From assembly GCA_018340375.1 (NCBI GenBank), contig JAFFJZ010000003.1:51987006-52051005 (forward strand): 64,000 nt of DNA, written 5' to 3'. Numbering within the stretch: position 1 is the first letter of the stretch; every line of letters starts with the position of its first letter. Both the position numbers and the translations under genes were made by a program. Under the pieces are notes generated by a model, which was not told the DNA's origin, ran no database searches, and saw nothing but the letters and a program-made list of their open reading frames with translations. The stretch is from Gonatopus flavifemur (lineage: Eukaryota; Arthropoda; Insecta; Hymenoptera; Dryinidae). Shown here piece by piece: positions 12,021 through 23,160 of the stretch.

Positions 12021-13509
12021 GAGGAATGGAGTAATCCGATTGAATGTGGTTTGAACATATTCATCTATTTATCTGGATTCAATTGGCATTTGACTGTTTT
12101 GATTTTCATATGAAATTTGATAGGATTCAATAATTATTTCACTGATCGTGATCAAATCAGAATCAAATGATGGATTGAATATAGAAAATGGGGGATTTTC
12201 GTGATTCAGAATCAATGATAAAATCAATGGATGGATGAATGAGAATGGATCGGCATTTGCCCAGTAATGTTGAGATGGAAAACATAATCAGATTCAATGG
12301 GAGAAAGCCCATTATCAGTGCAGGATGTTGTTAATGAGAGATGAATGAGATTGTTTCAGAACATTGTGCACTCGATATCCTGATTGAATACAATTGGATT
12401 CAATGAGCATGCGGATGAATCAATCACAGTCATGACTTGAGAAACAATCCGCGCATGTACGGAATGAATCAATTGGAATGGGGAACGTGAACATTGCAAG
12501 CGGATTGAATTCATTGAGTATTTTTTCAATTCAAAATATTTCACGTCTGGAATCAGATTCATTGGGAGAATAGCCGATTGGATTCTATAGTAGGGAATGA
12601 TTGATGTGGTATACAGGATGGTCATCACAATGAAAAATTGATATACAGGGGATAGTATTCCGAACGAGTGATAAACAGGTATCGCACAATTGACCCAATC
12701 AGAATCCATAGGGATTGAGCCGATTGGACATATCTGTAGGCGATTGGGTTTCCCCCGGAAATAGGTTCTATTTTTCAATCGGGCTGGATCCGGGCATGAC
12801 CGACTGGATTCTATAGTACCCAATGATTCATATTACGATTCGGGATCGGGATCACATTGAGGCCTAATATGCAAGTTACACTATTCCGAATGAGTTGGAA
12901 ACAGGACTTGCACAATAGCCTCAATCAGACTCAATCGGGGTTCAGCCGATTCGGAACACCTGTAGGTGAAAGGAATTTCATCAGAGATAGGCTCTACTTG
13001 GTAATCCGATTCAGGGAGGTGCAACTCACCTAATCACCTTCAAATGTTTCGCGAAACGTTTTGTCACCACAGTAAACTTCACTTGGAGTCCGTGAACGGC
13101 GCTGTTTGTAGCTAAGTCAAAATCACGTGATGTTTTTTTCGTACACCCCGTACGTGATACGAGTGTCAGTATCGTCATTATCATATTTGGTTATGTGACA
13201 TATTCAAGAACTGTATGTATATATCAACACCATTATTGATATGATTTGTCAAGCGATTTCGAATGCAAAATTAGGTGCCGAAAAATTATTGTATCACGTG
13301 ACTTCTTCTGATAGTACAATCAGCGTCCCTTGCGGAAAGTTTGGGGAATATCGAATGGTGACAAAACGTTACGTATAGTTTTTATCGAGTTGCACCCCCC
13401 TGATCCGATTCAATAGGATGATGAACGATTGGATTCTATAGTATTAAATAATCCATACGACGATTCGGAATCGTAATCACGTGGAAACACTGTCATGTAA
13501 GTTATACTA
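12021..13509. repeat. ~226-bp tandem (satellite-like) repeat, interrupted
   Basis: The marker GGATTCTATAG occurs at 12,580, 12,806, 13,431 and 24,703. Raw spacings are 226, 625 and 11,272. Subtracting the inserted element plus its target duplication (399 bp) and the pogo-like insertion plus TA (11,045 bp) gives 226, 226 and 227. Units before 12,580 are more diverged. An ORF at 12,356-12,823 on the minus strand is a by-product. Confidence 0.85.
13011..13403. mobile_element. 393-bp MITE with TCAGGG ends and TCCGAT duplication
   Basis: Ends TCAGGGAGGTGCAACTC and, inverted, TCAGGGGGGTGCAACTC; a second matching block (AACGTTTTGTCACCA) lies further in. Flanked by TCCGAT at 13,005-13,010 and 13,404-13,409. 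The uninterrupted satellite unit at 24,675-24,690 is the empty site. The boundary is ambiguous by 3 bp, so the duplication could be called 9 bp (TCCGATTCA). Confidence 0.85.
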
Positions 13510-14428
13510 CAGTATAACCTCAATTATCCGGGGTAATGTGGGGAGAGCATACCTCAGATAATTGAAACCTCGGATAGTGCAGAGAATACATACTTTTCGA
13601 AAACTTTCACCTCCTTACGTATATAAGGGGACACCAGCACCGCACAGTGGCCGATTTCCATGAGAACTGCGTCAAAAAGCTGGAACACTTCGGAATCTGA
13701 GCGGAAATCGATAGCGCTCCGTATCCCGTAGGTTTTTGAGTCGTAGAATCCAAATCCGCTGCCGGAATTTTGATACGGCTGAAGGGAAATTCAATATGGC
13801 CGCTGAAAGTTGGGAATCGGAAGGAAAACGCGCAGAAATATCGACTTTGAAACACTCCAGAATCTGCATGTAAATTGATTTAGCCGCGTATGTTATAGTT
13901 TTTGATGTTGCTGACTTCGAATTTCATGGAGAAATTTCGATAGCATCCAAGGGAATCCCAGTATGACCGCTCAAAGATGATTATTTCATCAAAAACGAGT
14001 GAAGTGCCGACTTTCCAGGGTGTACCACTTCAGAATCTGCATGTAAGTTGATTGAAATCTGTATCTTATGAATTTTTGAGGTGCTATATTTGAATTCCAT
14101 GCGGAAATTCCGATAGCATTCAAGGGAATCCCAATATGGTCGCTCAAAGATTAGCATTTGGTGAAAAAACGAGTAATCCTACCTAGAATTAATTCCATTA
14201 CTCGAGATAAGTAAAAATAGCTCTACATTACTTTCCTTCGGCATCACCCAGAGCTAACGACGAGGACGTAGGAAGTTTTGTAGCTCCATGTTGGATGTTT
14301 TTCACATTTTACATTTTTTTTTTGCATTCTATATATTTCTAGTTTTTTAAAATATTTTATGTATCCTTTTTTGCGCATTTTATAATTCTCAATTCATTCT
14401 TTCCCAATGTCCAGGAGTAGATAATTTC

Positions 14429-16340
14429 TCATTCATCCACATTGCTCTCATCAATCCTCAATAATTTTCTTGCTTCTTCACTCAAGGGGGAATTTGTTCT
14501 AACTTGGTGCGACCTCAAGGAACTTATTGAAGGATCTGATGGAACCAACATGTAGTGAATGATATCCTCATTGCATTCCGTTCGAGAAAATAGCCTGCTC
14601 TTGTGGGCTCTGGCGTATTTGAATACTTTATTATTAGCCTCTCAAGCTTCCTCTGATAAACAACCGATTGATAGCCCAAAAACTCTCATTATTTGACTTC
14701 CGTGAAGCAAGATTTTATGAATAGATGGTGGGATTCCATACCAACTGTATGAATGAACGAACAGTCTCGCAGTGTCCAACGCATATTGTTCAAACTTATT
14801 ATGGTCAATGTCATGGCCACCTGTTAAGACTCGTCATATGGTAGCGAAGCGATTTATTGGCTGAATATCAACACCAGTGATTTCTGCCACTATTTCCGGA
14901 TTATCGGAAAACCGTCTCGCGGTATTCCCATCATTAGTGGATCCATGACCTCGTTTCACTATGTCCACCAAAATTGAAAGCCTAGATCGCAAACCATCTT
15001 GAATTGATCTTTTTCGCATTTCTTTCAACTTTTTGCCATCTCCCTTAGCATAAAATTTTTCAAAATCTAAATTGTAAGCAAGATGCAAAATGCATTTCAT
15101 GGAGCGTATTCTGGTGTGAAGTGTTGAAAGCCCGAAGTGGAAATTAGTCTCGTTACAAGGCATTTTCTGAACTCTCTCTAAATTGTTCATATCATTAGGG
15201 GTAGCTCGACATATATTACACGATGTAGATGAGTCTTGGGAAGTGAGGACGTTACACACTTTTCCATCTACTATCGTACAATACAATTTGTGCGAGACTC
15301 CGACTTCCTTCTCATAAACAATTACAGATGTGGGCTGTAACTGTGAAATCGCCTCCTTAATGTTATTATATTCTCTGAGAGTGTTTTCTGATGTCTCTTT
15401 TGTGAAGTTGAATTTCAAAGGTCGACACAATCTTGTCGATGATGGTCTGTCATTCCTCCACAATATTTGCCCATCCTCACAGACTATGTTGAGAGGGAAA
15501 TTAAAAATTTAGAAATACTGAGCTATCACCAGTAACTGGGATTGAGTTGTCTGACCATTTCTGTTGAAATGTTTGTTGACCATCCATCCAATCCCCATTT
15601 CCCCCTCAATATTACGGGCTTCCGTTGTACTATTTCCAAAGTTTCTGGTGTCAACAATAAAAAGATCCTCCTCGCAGTATGATCAAGCATTGACTGCAAT
15701 TTAACCTCCGCACCATATTCATTGACGTCGATATGATTGGGGTAGCACAGTTTTTCCGCATATAATATTTTTTCATATGGAGGGTATGTTTTACTTCCTA
15801 GTAATCCGATGTTGTGAGTTCTAGAAGTTCATACTTGGATTTAGTTAACTGTAGATCCATATACATGACTAATAATTTATTTGAGAAATGAATCGAATCC
15901 TCCATGTGAGTAATGACCTCTATTTCAGGTCGTGAATCTTCAGGTTCAATAGCTTTGAGCAATGGTTTCTGGGAGTAGCTCGAACGGAGTGCTCTGGCAT
16001 TCCGATACATTGTACTCCTTGAGCTCTCTTGATCTGGTACTCTTGGTCGGGCGCGTTTTCGATCACGATCAACGTTTTGCCGTATTCCAGCGGAATTCAT
16101 CTCCACAGCACATTGAGTGGGGCTCATTGCATCATTCTGGAATTCGTGTGTGATTATCCCCTTCATGAAATCTTTGTATTCTTTTCGAAATGTACTTTGC
16201 GATCGACGAACTTTGTTGTAATATTTCGTGAATTGTCTCAAAAAGTTGTTATTCAAATATTTTCGAAGTTTCTTCAATTGAATGGTCAATTGGCACGGCA
16301 CGCTACTACGCGACAAAATATCCGTGGTACCCAATGTCAC
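14429..16340 (-). pseudogene. Transib (RAG1-like) transposase, copy 2, broken
   Basis: Read from 16,340 down to the stop at 14,429-14,431. The N-terminal part (16,340-15,798) includes a basic R-P...S-R-S segment equivalent to residues 105-135 of the intact copy. The first catalytic Asp is kept in WGLDGW (about 15,590). The second is in IVDGKVCNVL, followed by a CNIC zinc motif (about 15,210-15,270); GSTNDGNTARR follows. The C-terminal part has SWYGIPPSIHKILLH and SEEA-stop-EANNK around the third acidic residue. Frameshifts near 15,800 and 15,480 and stops at 14,834-14,836 and about 14,655 kill it. It lies next to the left inverted repeat of element A and may have been that element's own enzyme. 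Confidence 0.85.
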
Positions 16341-17163
16341 CCACGATGCACAAGTTTTTGATCCACGGACCTGAAATCATTGCATCTGCTCTTCTACCTA
16401 TAGGCCAATTGACTGAGGAAGCACAAGAGGCTCGTAACAAAGATTTTAAAAGGTGAAAATGATGTATATCACTTAATAATAGTCTATATTTGTCACAGTG
16501 GACTCGACACTTTGAAGGGAAAAATTTGACTTCTCAAGTACTGCAATCAGTTTCATACATTGCACAATACGTTTTTGACTACTAGGCAAACTATATATTC
16601 ATGGTAACCACGAGAATATATGTTCGCGAAGATTGTTTTGTTCTGGTAAGGAATTCGGGGAATTATGAATATTCATATACTTTTTTTTTATTAATAAGCC
16701 ACATTGTTCATCCTCTGGAAACATAAATTCATAGACTAGAAAACAATTTTGAGAATCAAGTAAACTTATGAATTAGAGTATTTATTCAAAACTTTATACT
16801 GATGACCCCATAGTGCAGCTGCTTTTTGATTTTCCTTGATTTTGCTTGTCATGTTGAGATCAAAAGCTTTAACGGTGTCGATGAATACATAATTACATTC
16901 AAATATCTTAACAACATTCATTTCCAAAGGTACCGAGAGCATCACTCCAGGGAATGCAGTAGAGAAAAAACGAATGAAGACATTTTTAAATGGTTCCTTT
17001 TGAGTTCTGATCCAATGTTATCGAGTAAAAGACAGTTGCCCAAGAAAAAACTAAAGTTCCTCCCTAGAGACGTGTTAAGCCTGATCAAAACTCCGGATAT
17101 ACTTGATAAAGACAACGTAACTTTCCCATTATCTTCCTCTGAGAGTGAAGAAGAAGACTGATC
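16306..17163 (+). pseudogene. Transib transposase C-terminal part, copy 3, with intron
   Basis: Starts abruptly at about 16,306 with YPWYPMSPTMHKFLIHG, continues through LPIGQLTEEAQEARNKDFK with the third catalytic Glu, then breaks at AAAAG|GTGAAA (16,452/16,453) and resumes after TTTCCAAAG (16,929) with YREHHSRECSREKTNEDIF and SSDPMLS, ending at TGA 17,161-17,163. The 477-bp gap has GT-AG borders and rejoining preserves the frame, so it reads as an intron; the intact copy at 19,789 lacks it. The N-terminal two thirds are absent, and the break abuts copy 2 head to head at about 16,300, an inversion or rearrangement junction. Confidence 0.8.
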
Positions 17164-17394
17164 TGAGTAAAAAAAGTGTGGCAAAAGTAAAAACCATTAC
17201 GATTTCAGTTTTTTATATTATTGTATATATTGTGAATGTATATATCTTTCGATTTAACACATTTGGTGTGTAAATATCATCCGATAATTATATTAATAAT
17301 GATTCAATGTTGGAAATAATAATAATAATGATCATAATAGGAACAACAAAATGGGCCGTTTAGTTCTTGTTTAATATTAAGTTATGAATGAAGT
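17164..17394. other. 3' flank of Transib copy 3
   Basis: AT-rich, no gene seen; contains a run of AATAATAAT near 17,320. Confidence 0.4.
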
Positions 17395-18345
17395 TTTGAT
17401 TTTTGGCATCCGCCATCCTGAATTTCGGAATTCTGACAACGTATTCGTGATCAGCGATCCCGAAAACCCCTGGGTACCGAGTTTGAAGGGAATCCGATGA
17501 TTTTTACAATTTTCGTCCGCTATATTGGGTCCGTTATTCTGAATTTTGAATTTCAGACCGTGGATTCGTAATCAGCGACAGAAACCCCTGGGTACCGAGT
17601 TTGAAGAAAATGCGATGATTTTCCTAATTTTTGTCCACCATATTGGATCCGCCATTCTGAATTTCAAAATTTTGACAACGGATTCGTAATTGGTGACCCC
17701 AGAAACTCCTGGATGCCGAGTTTGAAGGAAATCCGATGATCTTCTCGATTTTATTCCACCATATTGGATCCGCCATTTTGAATTTCGAAATGCAGACAAC
17801 GGATTTGTGGTCAGCGACCCCAAAAATCCCTGGGTACCCAATTCGAGAAGAATCCGATGATTTTTTCAATTTTCGTCCGCCATATTGGATTCGCCATTCT
17901 GAATTTGGGAACTCAGATAGCGGATTCGTAATCAGCGACCCCGAAAACCCCTGATCACCGAATTTGAAAAAAATCCGATGATTTCTTCCAATTTTCGTCC
18001 ACCATATTGGATCCGCCATTTTGAATTTCGAAATGAGAACAACGGATCCGTAATCAGCGACCCCAAAAACCGTTGAGTACCCAATTTGAGGAGAATCCGA
18101 TGATTTTTAAAATTTTCGTCCGCCATATTGGATTCGCCATTTTGAATTTGGGAACTCAAACAGCAGATTCGTAATCAGCGACCCCAAAAACCCCTGATCA
18201 CCAAGTTTGAAGGAAATCCGATGGTTTCTTTCAATTTTCGTCCGCCATATTGGATCCGCCATTCTGAATTTTGAAATTCTGACAACGGATTCGTAATCAG
18301 TGACCCCATAAACTTCCCGAGTACGAAGTCGCAAGCGAATTTGAG
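17395..18345. repeat. 121-bp tandem repeats, about 8 copies
   Basis: The marker CCATATTGGAT recurs at about 17,638, 17,760, 17,880, 18,001, 18,121 and 18,243, spacings 120-122. Each unit carries TCCGCCATTTTGAATTTC-like and CAGCGACCCC-like blocks. Diverged relatives occur in inverse orientation at 18,976-19,100 and in the same orientation at 22,320-23,160, so they look like the subterminal repeats of Transib family B. Open minus-strand frames across the array are repeat artefacts. Confidence 0.9.
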
Positions 18346-18399
18346 AGCCCCTTATAATTTTGTCCAGCTTTTTGGCATTTGGCCCCACTGCAGAGTGGG

Positions 18400-18975
18400 C
18401 CAGAAATCTAGTTGCGTGGCCAAAAACGATTCTTTTTCAAATTGATTGAAATTAAATATAAACATCACAATTTGTTCCCATATACTTTGACACACTGAAT
18501 CACAAAATATTGTTACTTTTGGTAGCTTAGGTCCCTCATAAAGGACATTTTTATTTCAAATTTATGTTGAAAAATGAATGCATTGTCATTGAGTTTATAC
18601 ATGCTCCGAACTCAATATCATTTCTCTAGACATTGCAGCAGTGCATATTTATCTTGTAATTGCATAATTCTAATGATATTTGTAAAGAAATAACATTTTC
18701 CATGCTATATTTTTAGTCTAATCATTTCAGTTTGTCTCATTTCATTAGGTTTTACTGCACTTCTGTACCTTTGAATTGAACCTTCCCCGAGCTTCCACTT
18801 CCAAATGGACAGAATGATATACCAAACTTTTCGTGAAAGAGTTCTCAACACTGTGGATATGCCCCTTTTTGCCCGTTTCCATTCAGAAGTCAGAAAAATC
18901 GTATTTAATGTGAATGAAAACTCGTTACGTCAATGGGACAAATATTTGAACAAGTGGTAAAAATTGAAAATTTCA
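18400..18975. other. left non-coding part of Transib element B
   Basis: AT-rich, no ORF with features. The 18,780-18,960 stretch has no open frame of note. Confidence 0.4.
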
Positions 18976-19231
18976 TTAGAACCGTCTGGATTCTGGTGTA
19001 CAGAGGTTTATAGGGTTGCTGATTATGAATCTGAGGTCAGATTTTGCAAATTCAAGATGGCGGATCCAATATGGCGGAATAAAATTTGAAAATTCATCAA
19101 ATTTTCTTAACCCCATAAACTCCAATTGTTGTCGTTTTACTGGACCATCAATGGTCCAATGATGCTGATAGCGGCCCTTCAATGGTCCTTTGAAACGCCA
19201 GTATTTGTGTGTGTTGGGAAGGTTCTTCGCT

Positions 19232-19618
19232 AGTGTTGCCGCGAGCCGCAAAGCGAGCCGTAACGAGCTTTAGATTTCAACTGGATTCAAATAGGACTAT
19301 GAGACGTGAAAATTGTCTGAATACTTGGTTGGATGGTCCTATAGTCTCATTCAAAAGTTCATATAAACTCGTAGTTCTGTAATTTGAATTTGCAACCGAT
19401 TTCTACATCCAACAGCATAGGTCCAGCTCGAGTATAGATTGATTTAAAACTTTTTTCAATAAAGATATATCACAATTTGAACCTTCAAATTCAGTTGAAG
19501 GTCTGATAAATTGGATTTTGGGGCAATTTCGTTGACTAAAGAGCAGGTCACTTTGGATTCAGATAATTTAAAACCTGGAATTCGTTACGGCTTATTTTGC
19601 GGCTCGCGGCAACATTAC
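19232..19618. mobile_element. hAT-type MITE with 8-bp duplication TCTTCGCT
   Basis: Ends share GTTGCCGCGAGCCGCAAA and AGCCGTAACGA in inverted orientation. Flanked by TCTTCGCT at 19,224-19,231 and 19,619-19,626, a perfect 8-bp duplication as made by hAT transposases. 387 bp, no coding capacity. Sits between the left end of Transib B and its gene. Confidence 0.85.
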
Positions 19619-19788
19619 TCTTCGCTTATGATTCTGATGCGTTATATGCTATACAAAGATTATCGGAGAAGTTCGGTTAATGGCACTTAGTTTATCACAT
19701 GAACCTCATCTTTCAGGATAAAGTGAGCATTTCATCAATATTCAGTCTTTTTCATTTTTGTAAGAGTCAATTCAATTTATAGCAGCTG

Positions 19789-21972
19789 GTGAATGTGAAA
19801 GTTTCGTTTCATGTGCATAAAATGAAATTCACCAAAAGAGAAATTCTTGAGTTGCTTTCAAATTCACCAAAAAAAGATTCAGTTGTTACATACATATTAA
19901 ATAAGCTCAATGAAAACGTAAGTGATTTTGATAAAAAAAATATAGATTGTCTTAAGCTTGCATTATCAACTATCAAAAGAGAACGGGATATAAAATTTGA
20001 GGCTGCAAATAGAATGACTGATAGATTTCTTTTGAAAAATAAAAACTGGCTTGATTCTGAATTTGTTTTACCTGATTTTATATTCAGATCCTCAGTAGCA
20101 GGTCCTGGTAGAAAATCTCTTGATTACACGGAGAAGTCTGATAGATCAAAAAGACGATATGTTTCAGCTATTAGTGCTGCCAATGCTAATGATCCACAAA
20201 GACTTCTATCGGCTGCACGTCATGCAGCTAATGTATCTGGACAAAATGATGTGAAGGTAATACTAAATGAAATAACAAAAAGTCCCTCTCGTGCTTCTAA
20301 GGTGATGAAATTAATGAATATGGCACCGTCTTCAATTATAAAGAAAACTCCTTTGGAAGCTCTAGTTTTTCTATTAGATCAATCTTTATCAAAGGAGACA
20401 TACAATGCTATACGTCAAGAATCTAAGAATTGCGGAGCTGACATATGGCCAGCTTACAATAACTTAAGAGAAACTAAAAATATTTTGAGACCACCAAAAG
20501 ATGACATTCTGATAAATGAACATATAGCACAGGTTTCCGTTCAATCACTATTGAACCATACAAGTAAACGAATAGTCGAAATGCAAGAAGAAGTTTTACT
20601 GAGAGTGATGGATACATATGCATTAACAGAATCAGAATTTGTTTTAACATGTTCTTGGGGATTCGATGGTAGCAGTGGTCATTCAAGGTATAAGCAACGT
20701 TTTAATATTGGTTCAGATAATGTCGGCTCAAATGATAGAAATATTTTTGCAACCACACTGATTCCTTTACAATTAACATGCCAAAATGGAGAGGTAATTT
20801 GGTACAATAATGCTTCACAATCTCCAAGATTTTGTCGTCCTATTAAATTAGAATTTATCAGAGAATCAGCGGGAGTGATTCTGTCCCAAAAATTGGAAAT
20901 TCAAAATCAGATTGATCAATTAAATACCTTGAGTATCGTGATGAGCAGTGGCCATGAAATGAAAATCCATTTTTCTATGCATTTAACTTTGATTGATGGA
21001 AAGGTATTGCAAATCTTAACAAACACCAAATCCTCACAGAGCTGCCCTATTTGCAAATCTACTCCAAAACAATTTAATATTATAGAGAATATTCTTGGGC
21101 AAACAAACACTTTTCTTCCTGATCAGAACTCACTTCAGTATGGTGTTAGTCCGTTACATGCATGGATTAGATTGTTCGAATGTTGTTTGCACATAGCCTA
21201 TCGAATGAATATTAAAAAGTGGCAGGTCAGAACTTATGAGCAGAAAAAGCTGTTTGCAGAACAAAAAGCTCAAATACAAAAATCCTTACATGATAAATTA
21301 GGTTTAATAGTCGATAAACCAAAATCAGGTGGTAGTGGTAGTACTAACGATGGAAACACGGCGCGTAGAGCATTCCAAAATGCAGATGTTTTCGCTGACT
21401 GCTTGAACATTGATTATCAGTTGGTGCATAACTTTAAAATTATTCTCATTTCTCTTTCTTGCCAACTCCCTGTCAACGTAAAAAAATTCCAAGAGTTCTG
21501 TATGGATACAGCGAAATTATATATTTCCCTTTATCCATGGTACCCTATGCCATCCACAGTTCATAAGATATTAGTTCATGCTGGAGACATAATGAAATAC
21601 TGTGTTCTACCAGTAGGTATGTTTGGAGAAGAGGCATCTGAATCTCGTAATAAAGACTATAAAAGTTTTAGACTCAACCATAGTAGACATTGTAGCAGGG
21701 AAGCGAATTTGGAAGATTTGTTTTATCGCATAATGGATTCCTCTGATCCAATTGTATCCAACATGAGTATCATATCTCGAATTCGCAGAAGAAAACGATT
21801 GCCATTACCAGTGGAAGTCAGACAGCTACTTTCGATAGATGACAGAGATAGTGATGATGATGATAATGATGAGTGCAAAACAGGAGATGTGGAACAGACT
21901 GAATTTAATTCTTTCAATGAATTGTTAGATGGGGTAGAATTATCTGATGAAGAAATCAGTGATAATGATTGA
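19789..21972 (+). CDS. Transib (RAG1-like) DDE transposase, uninterrupted
   Basis: 727 codons without a stop, the only full-length enzyme gene in the window. Transib transposases are the family from which the RAG1 core of vertebrate V(D)J recombination derives. They cut next to CACAGTG-type heptamers and leave 5-bp duplications. Visible marks: a basic GPGRKSLDYTEKSDRSKRR segment (about 105-125); catalytic D293 in SWGFDGSSGHS, D403 in LIDGKV and E618 in GEEASESRNK; zinc-type CPIC (about 420) and HKILVH (about 596), matching the CxxC and HxxxxH of RAG1; GSTNDGNTARR (about 520-532); SREANLEDLF and SSDPIVS near 640-660; and an acidic C-terminal tail. The first ATG (19,789) is followed by an ATG at 19,822 with an A at -3; either could be used. 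No intron is needed. An A-rich stretch follows the stop. Confidence 0.92.
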   Translation: MNVKVSFHVHKMKFTKREILELLSNSPKKDSVVTYILNKLNENVSDFDKKNIDCLKLALSTIKRERDIKFEAANRMTDRFLLKNKNWLDSEFVLPDFIFRSSVAGPGRKSLDYTEKSDRSKRRYVSAISAANANDPQRLLSAARHAANVSGQNDVKVILNEITKSPSRASKVMKLMNMAPSSIIKKTPLEALVFLLDQSLSKETYNAIRQESKNCGADIWPAYNNLRETKNILRPPKDDILINEHIAQVSVQSLLNHTSKRIVEMQEEVLLRVMDTYALTESEFVLTCSWGFDGSSGHSRYKQRFNIGSDNVGSNDRNIFATTLIPLQLTCQNGEVIWYNNASQSPRFCRPIKLEFIRESAGVILSQKLEIQNQIDQLNTLSIVMSSGHEMKIHFSMHLTLIDGKVLQILTNTKSSQSCPICKSTPKQFNIIENILGQTNTFLPDQNSLQYGVSPLHAWIRLFECCLHIAYRMNIKKWQVRTYEQKKLFAEQKAQIQKSLHDKLGLIVDKPKSGGSGSTNDGNTARRAFQNADVFADCLNIDYQLVHNFKIILISLSCQLPVNVKKFQEFCMDTAKLYISLYPWYPMPSTVHKILVHAGDIMKYCVLPVGMFGEEASESRNKDYKSFRLNHSRHCSREANLEDLFYRIMDSSDPIVSNMSIISRIRRRKRLPLPVEVRQLLSIDDRDSDDDDNDECKTGDVEQTEFNSFNELLDGVELSDEEISDND

Positions 21973-22319
21973 ATAAATATTAATTATAAATGATTGAAAA
22001 ATGTTAACAAAACCACAAAAAAAAACAAAAAAAAATACAAAAAATAAGTGATAGAAAAAATACAAAAAAAAGTAAATAAAAAGAATACGGGATGTAAATT
22101 CGGACTAGGAGCCTCCTTGTGGCACATCCTGGGTGCATAACTGCAGCGAATCTTAGCCGTGAATCAAGTTGTATAACTGAATTGTCGTTGCTTCAAAAAA
22201 GTAAAGTGTGTGTATTTGGAGGGTATCTTATAGAATTTTTTCTGTAAGAAAAAGACAACTTTCGACAAAAAATTCATTAATAATTCGTAATTAGCAGCCT
22301 AAAAAACTCTAAATAACAT
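21973..22319. other. 3' flank of the Transib gene
   Basis: Contains an A-rich tract (about 22,010-22,085: repeated ACAAAAAA and AATACAAAAAA words) and an AATAAA at 21,973. No gene. Confidence 0.5.
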
Positions 22320-23160
22320 TGTTCTCGCACACTTCATGAATCTCAAGAATTTTGGATATCATATCGATTCCATCATCTTGAATTTCAAATTTTGTACCTA
22401 ATGTGTAGAATTAACAACCTTGGCCACCACCAAACACAGGATTTTATTTCAAATCTTCGGAAATCATGTAGGTCTCACCATTTTAAATGAGGAATTTTGA
22501 CATCGAATTCGAAACCAGCGATCCCAAAAACCTCTTAGTGACACAGTAAAAAATTTTTCGTCATTGTGTAAAGTGTTAAAATTTGTGTGTCAAATATTCC
22601 ACATTTGCGAGTGTTGATTCAACACAATCATTGTGTTAACACAAATGGATTCAACACAATCGTTTGTGTCAACACAACGATTGTGTTGAATCAACACTCT
22701 AGAATGTTAAATATTCAACACACAAATTTTAACACTTTACACAATGACGAAAAATTTTTTACTGTGGAAGAGCCAAAGGGAATTCAATGGATTTGAAAAT
22801 GAAAATCCGTCGTGTTGGAACCGCTATATGGAATTTTCTAAATCTGAATACAGATTTGGAATCAGTGACCTTGAAAACCCCTCAGGAAAAAATTTTCAGG
22901 AAATTCGGTGAATTTGAGCATTTAAACTCGCCATATCAAATCCGTCATGTTGAATTCCCGAAATCTGGCAACAGATCCGTGATCAGCGACCCTGGAAACC
23001 CCTGGAAAAGAATTTTCAAGGAATTCGGAGAATTTCAACATTTGAGCCCGCCATATTGGATTCGCCATGTTGAATTTTCCCAATCTGACTGTAGATTCGG
23101 AATCAGCGACCTCAAAAACTCTTATATGCCAGGTTTAGAACAATTCCGACGACATTTTTA
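22320..23160. repeat. diverged 121-bp-type subterminal repeats of Transib B
   Basis: CAGCGACC, CGCCATATTGGATTCGCC and GAATTC-type blocks recur with roughly the same order as at 17,395-18,345 but are more diverged, and are split by the MITE at 22,542-22,766. Confidence 0.6.
22542..22766. mobile_element. foldback MITE with 49-bp identical arms
   Basis: The left and right arms are identical reverse complements for the first 49 bp, beginning CACAGTAAAAAATTTTTCG, and pair with few mismatches almost to the centre. Flanking dinucleotide GA on both sides. No coding potential; the perfect arms suggest recent insertion or gene conversion. Confidence 0.85.

Noticed and set aside
12356..12823. 155-codon minus-strand ORF as a gene
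   Set aside because: Lies within the 226-bp tandem repeat and has no recognisable features.
16495..16505. CACAGTGG as another Transib end (also at 26,861)
   Set aside because: Isolated heptamer matches with no inverted partner or matching flank; expected by chance in 64 kb.
17572..18388. Overlapping minus-strand ORFs with repeated WRIQYGG-type residues
   Set aside because: They run through the 121-bp tandem repeat in every unit; a product of repetition, not genes.
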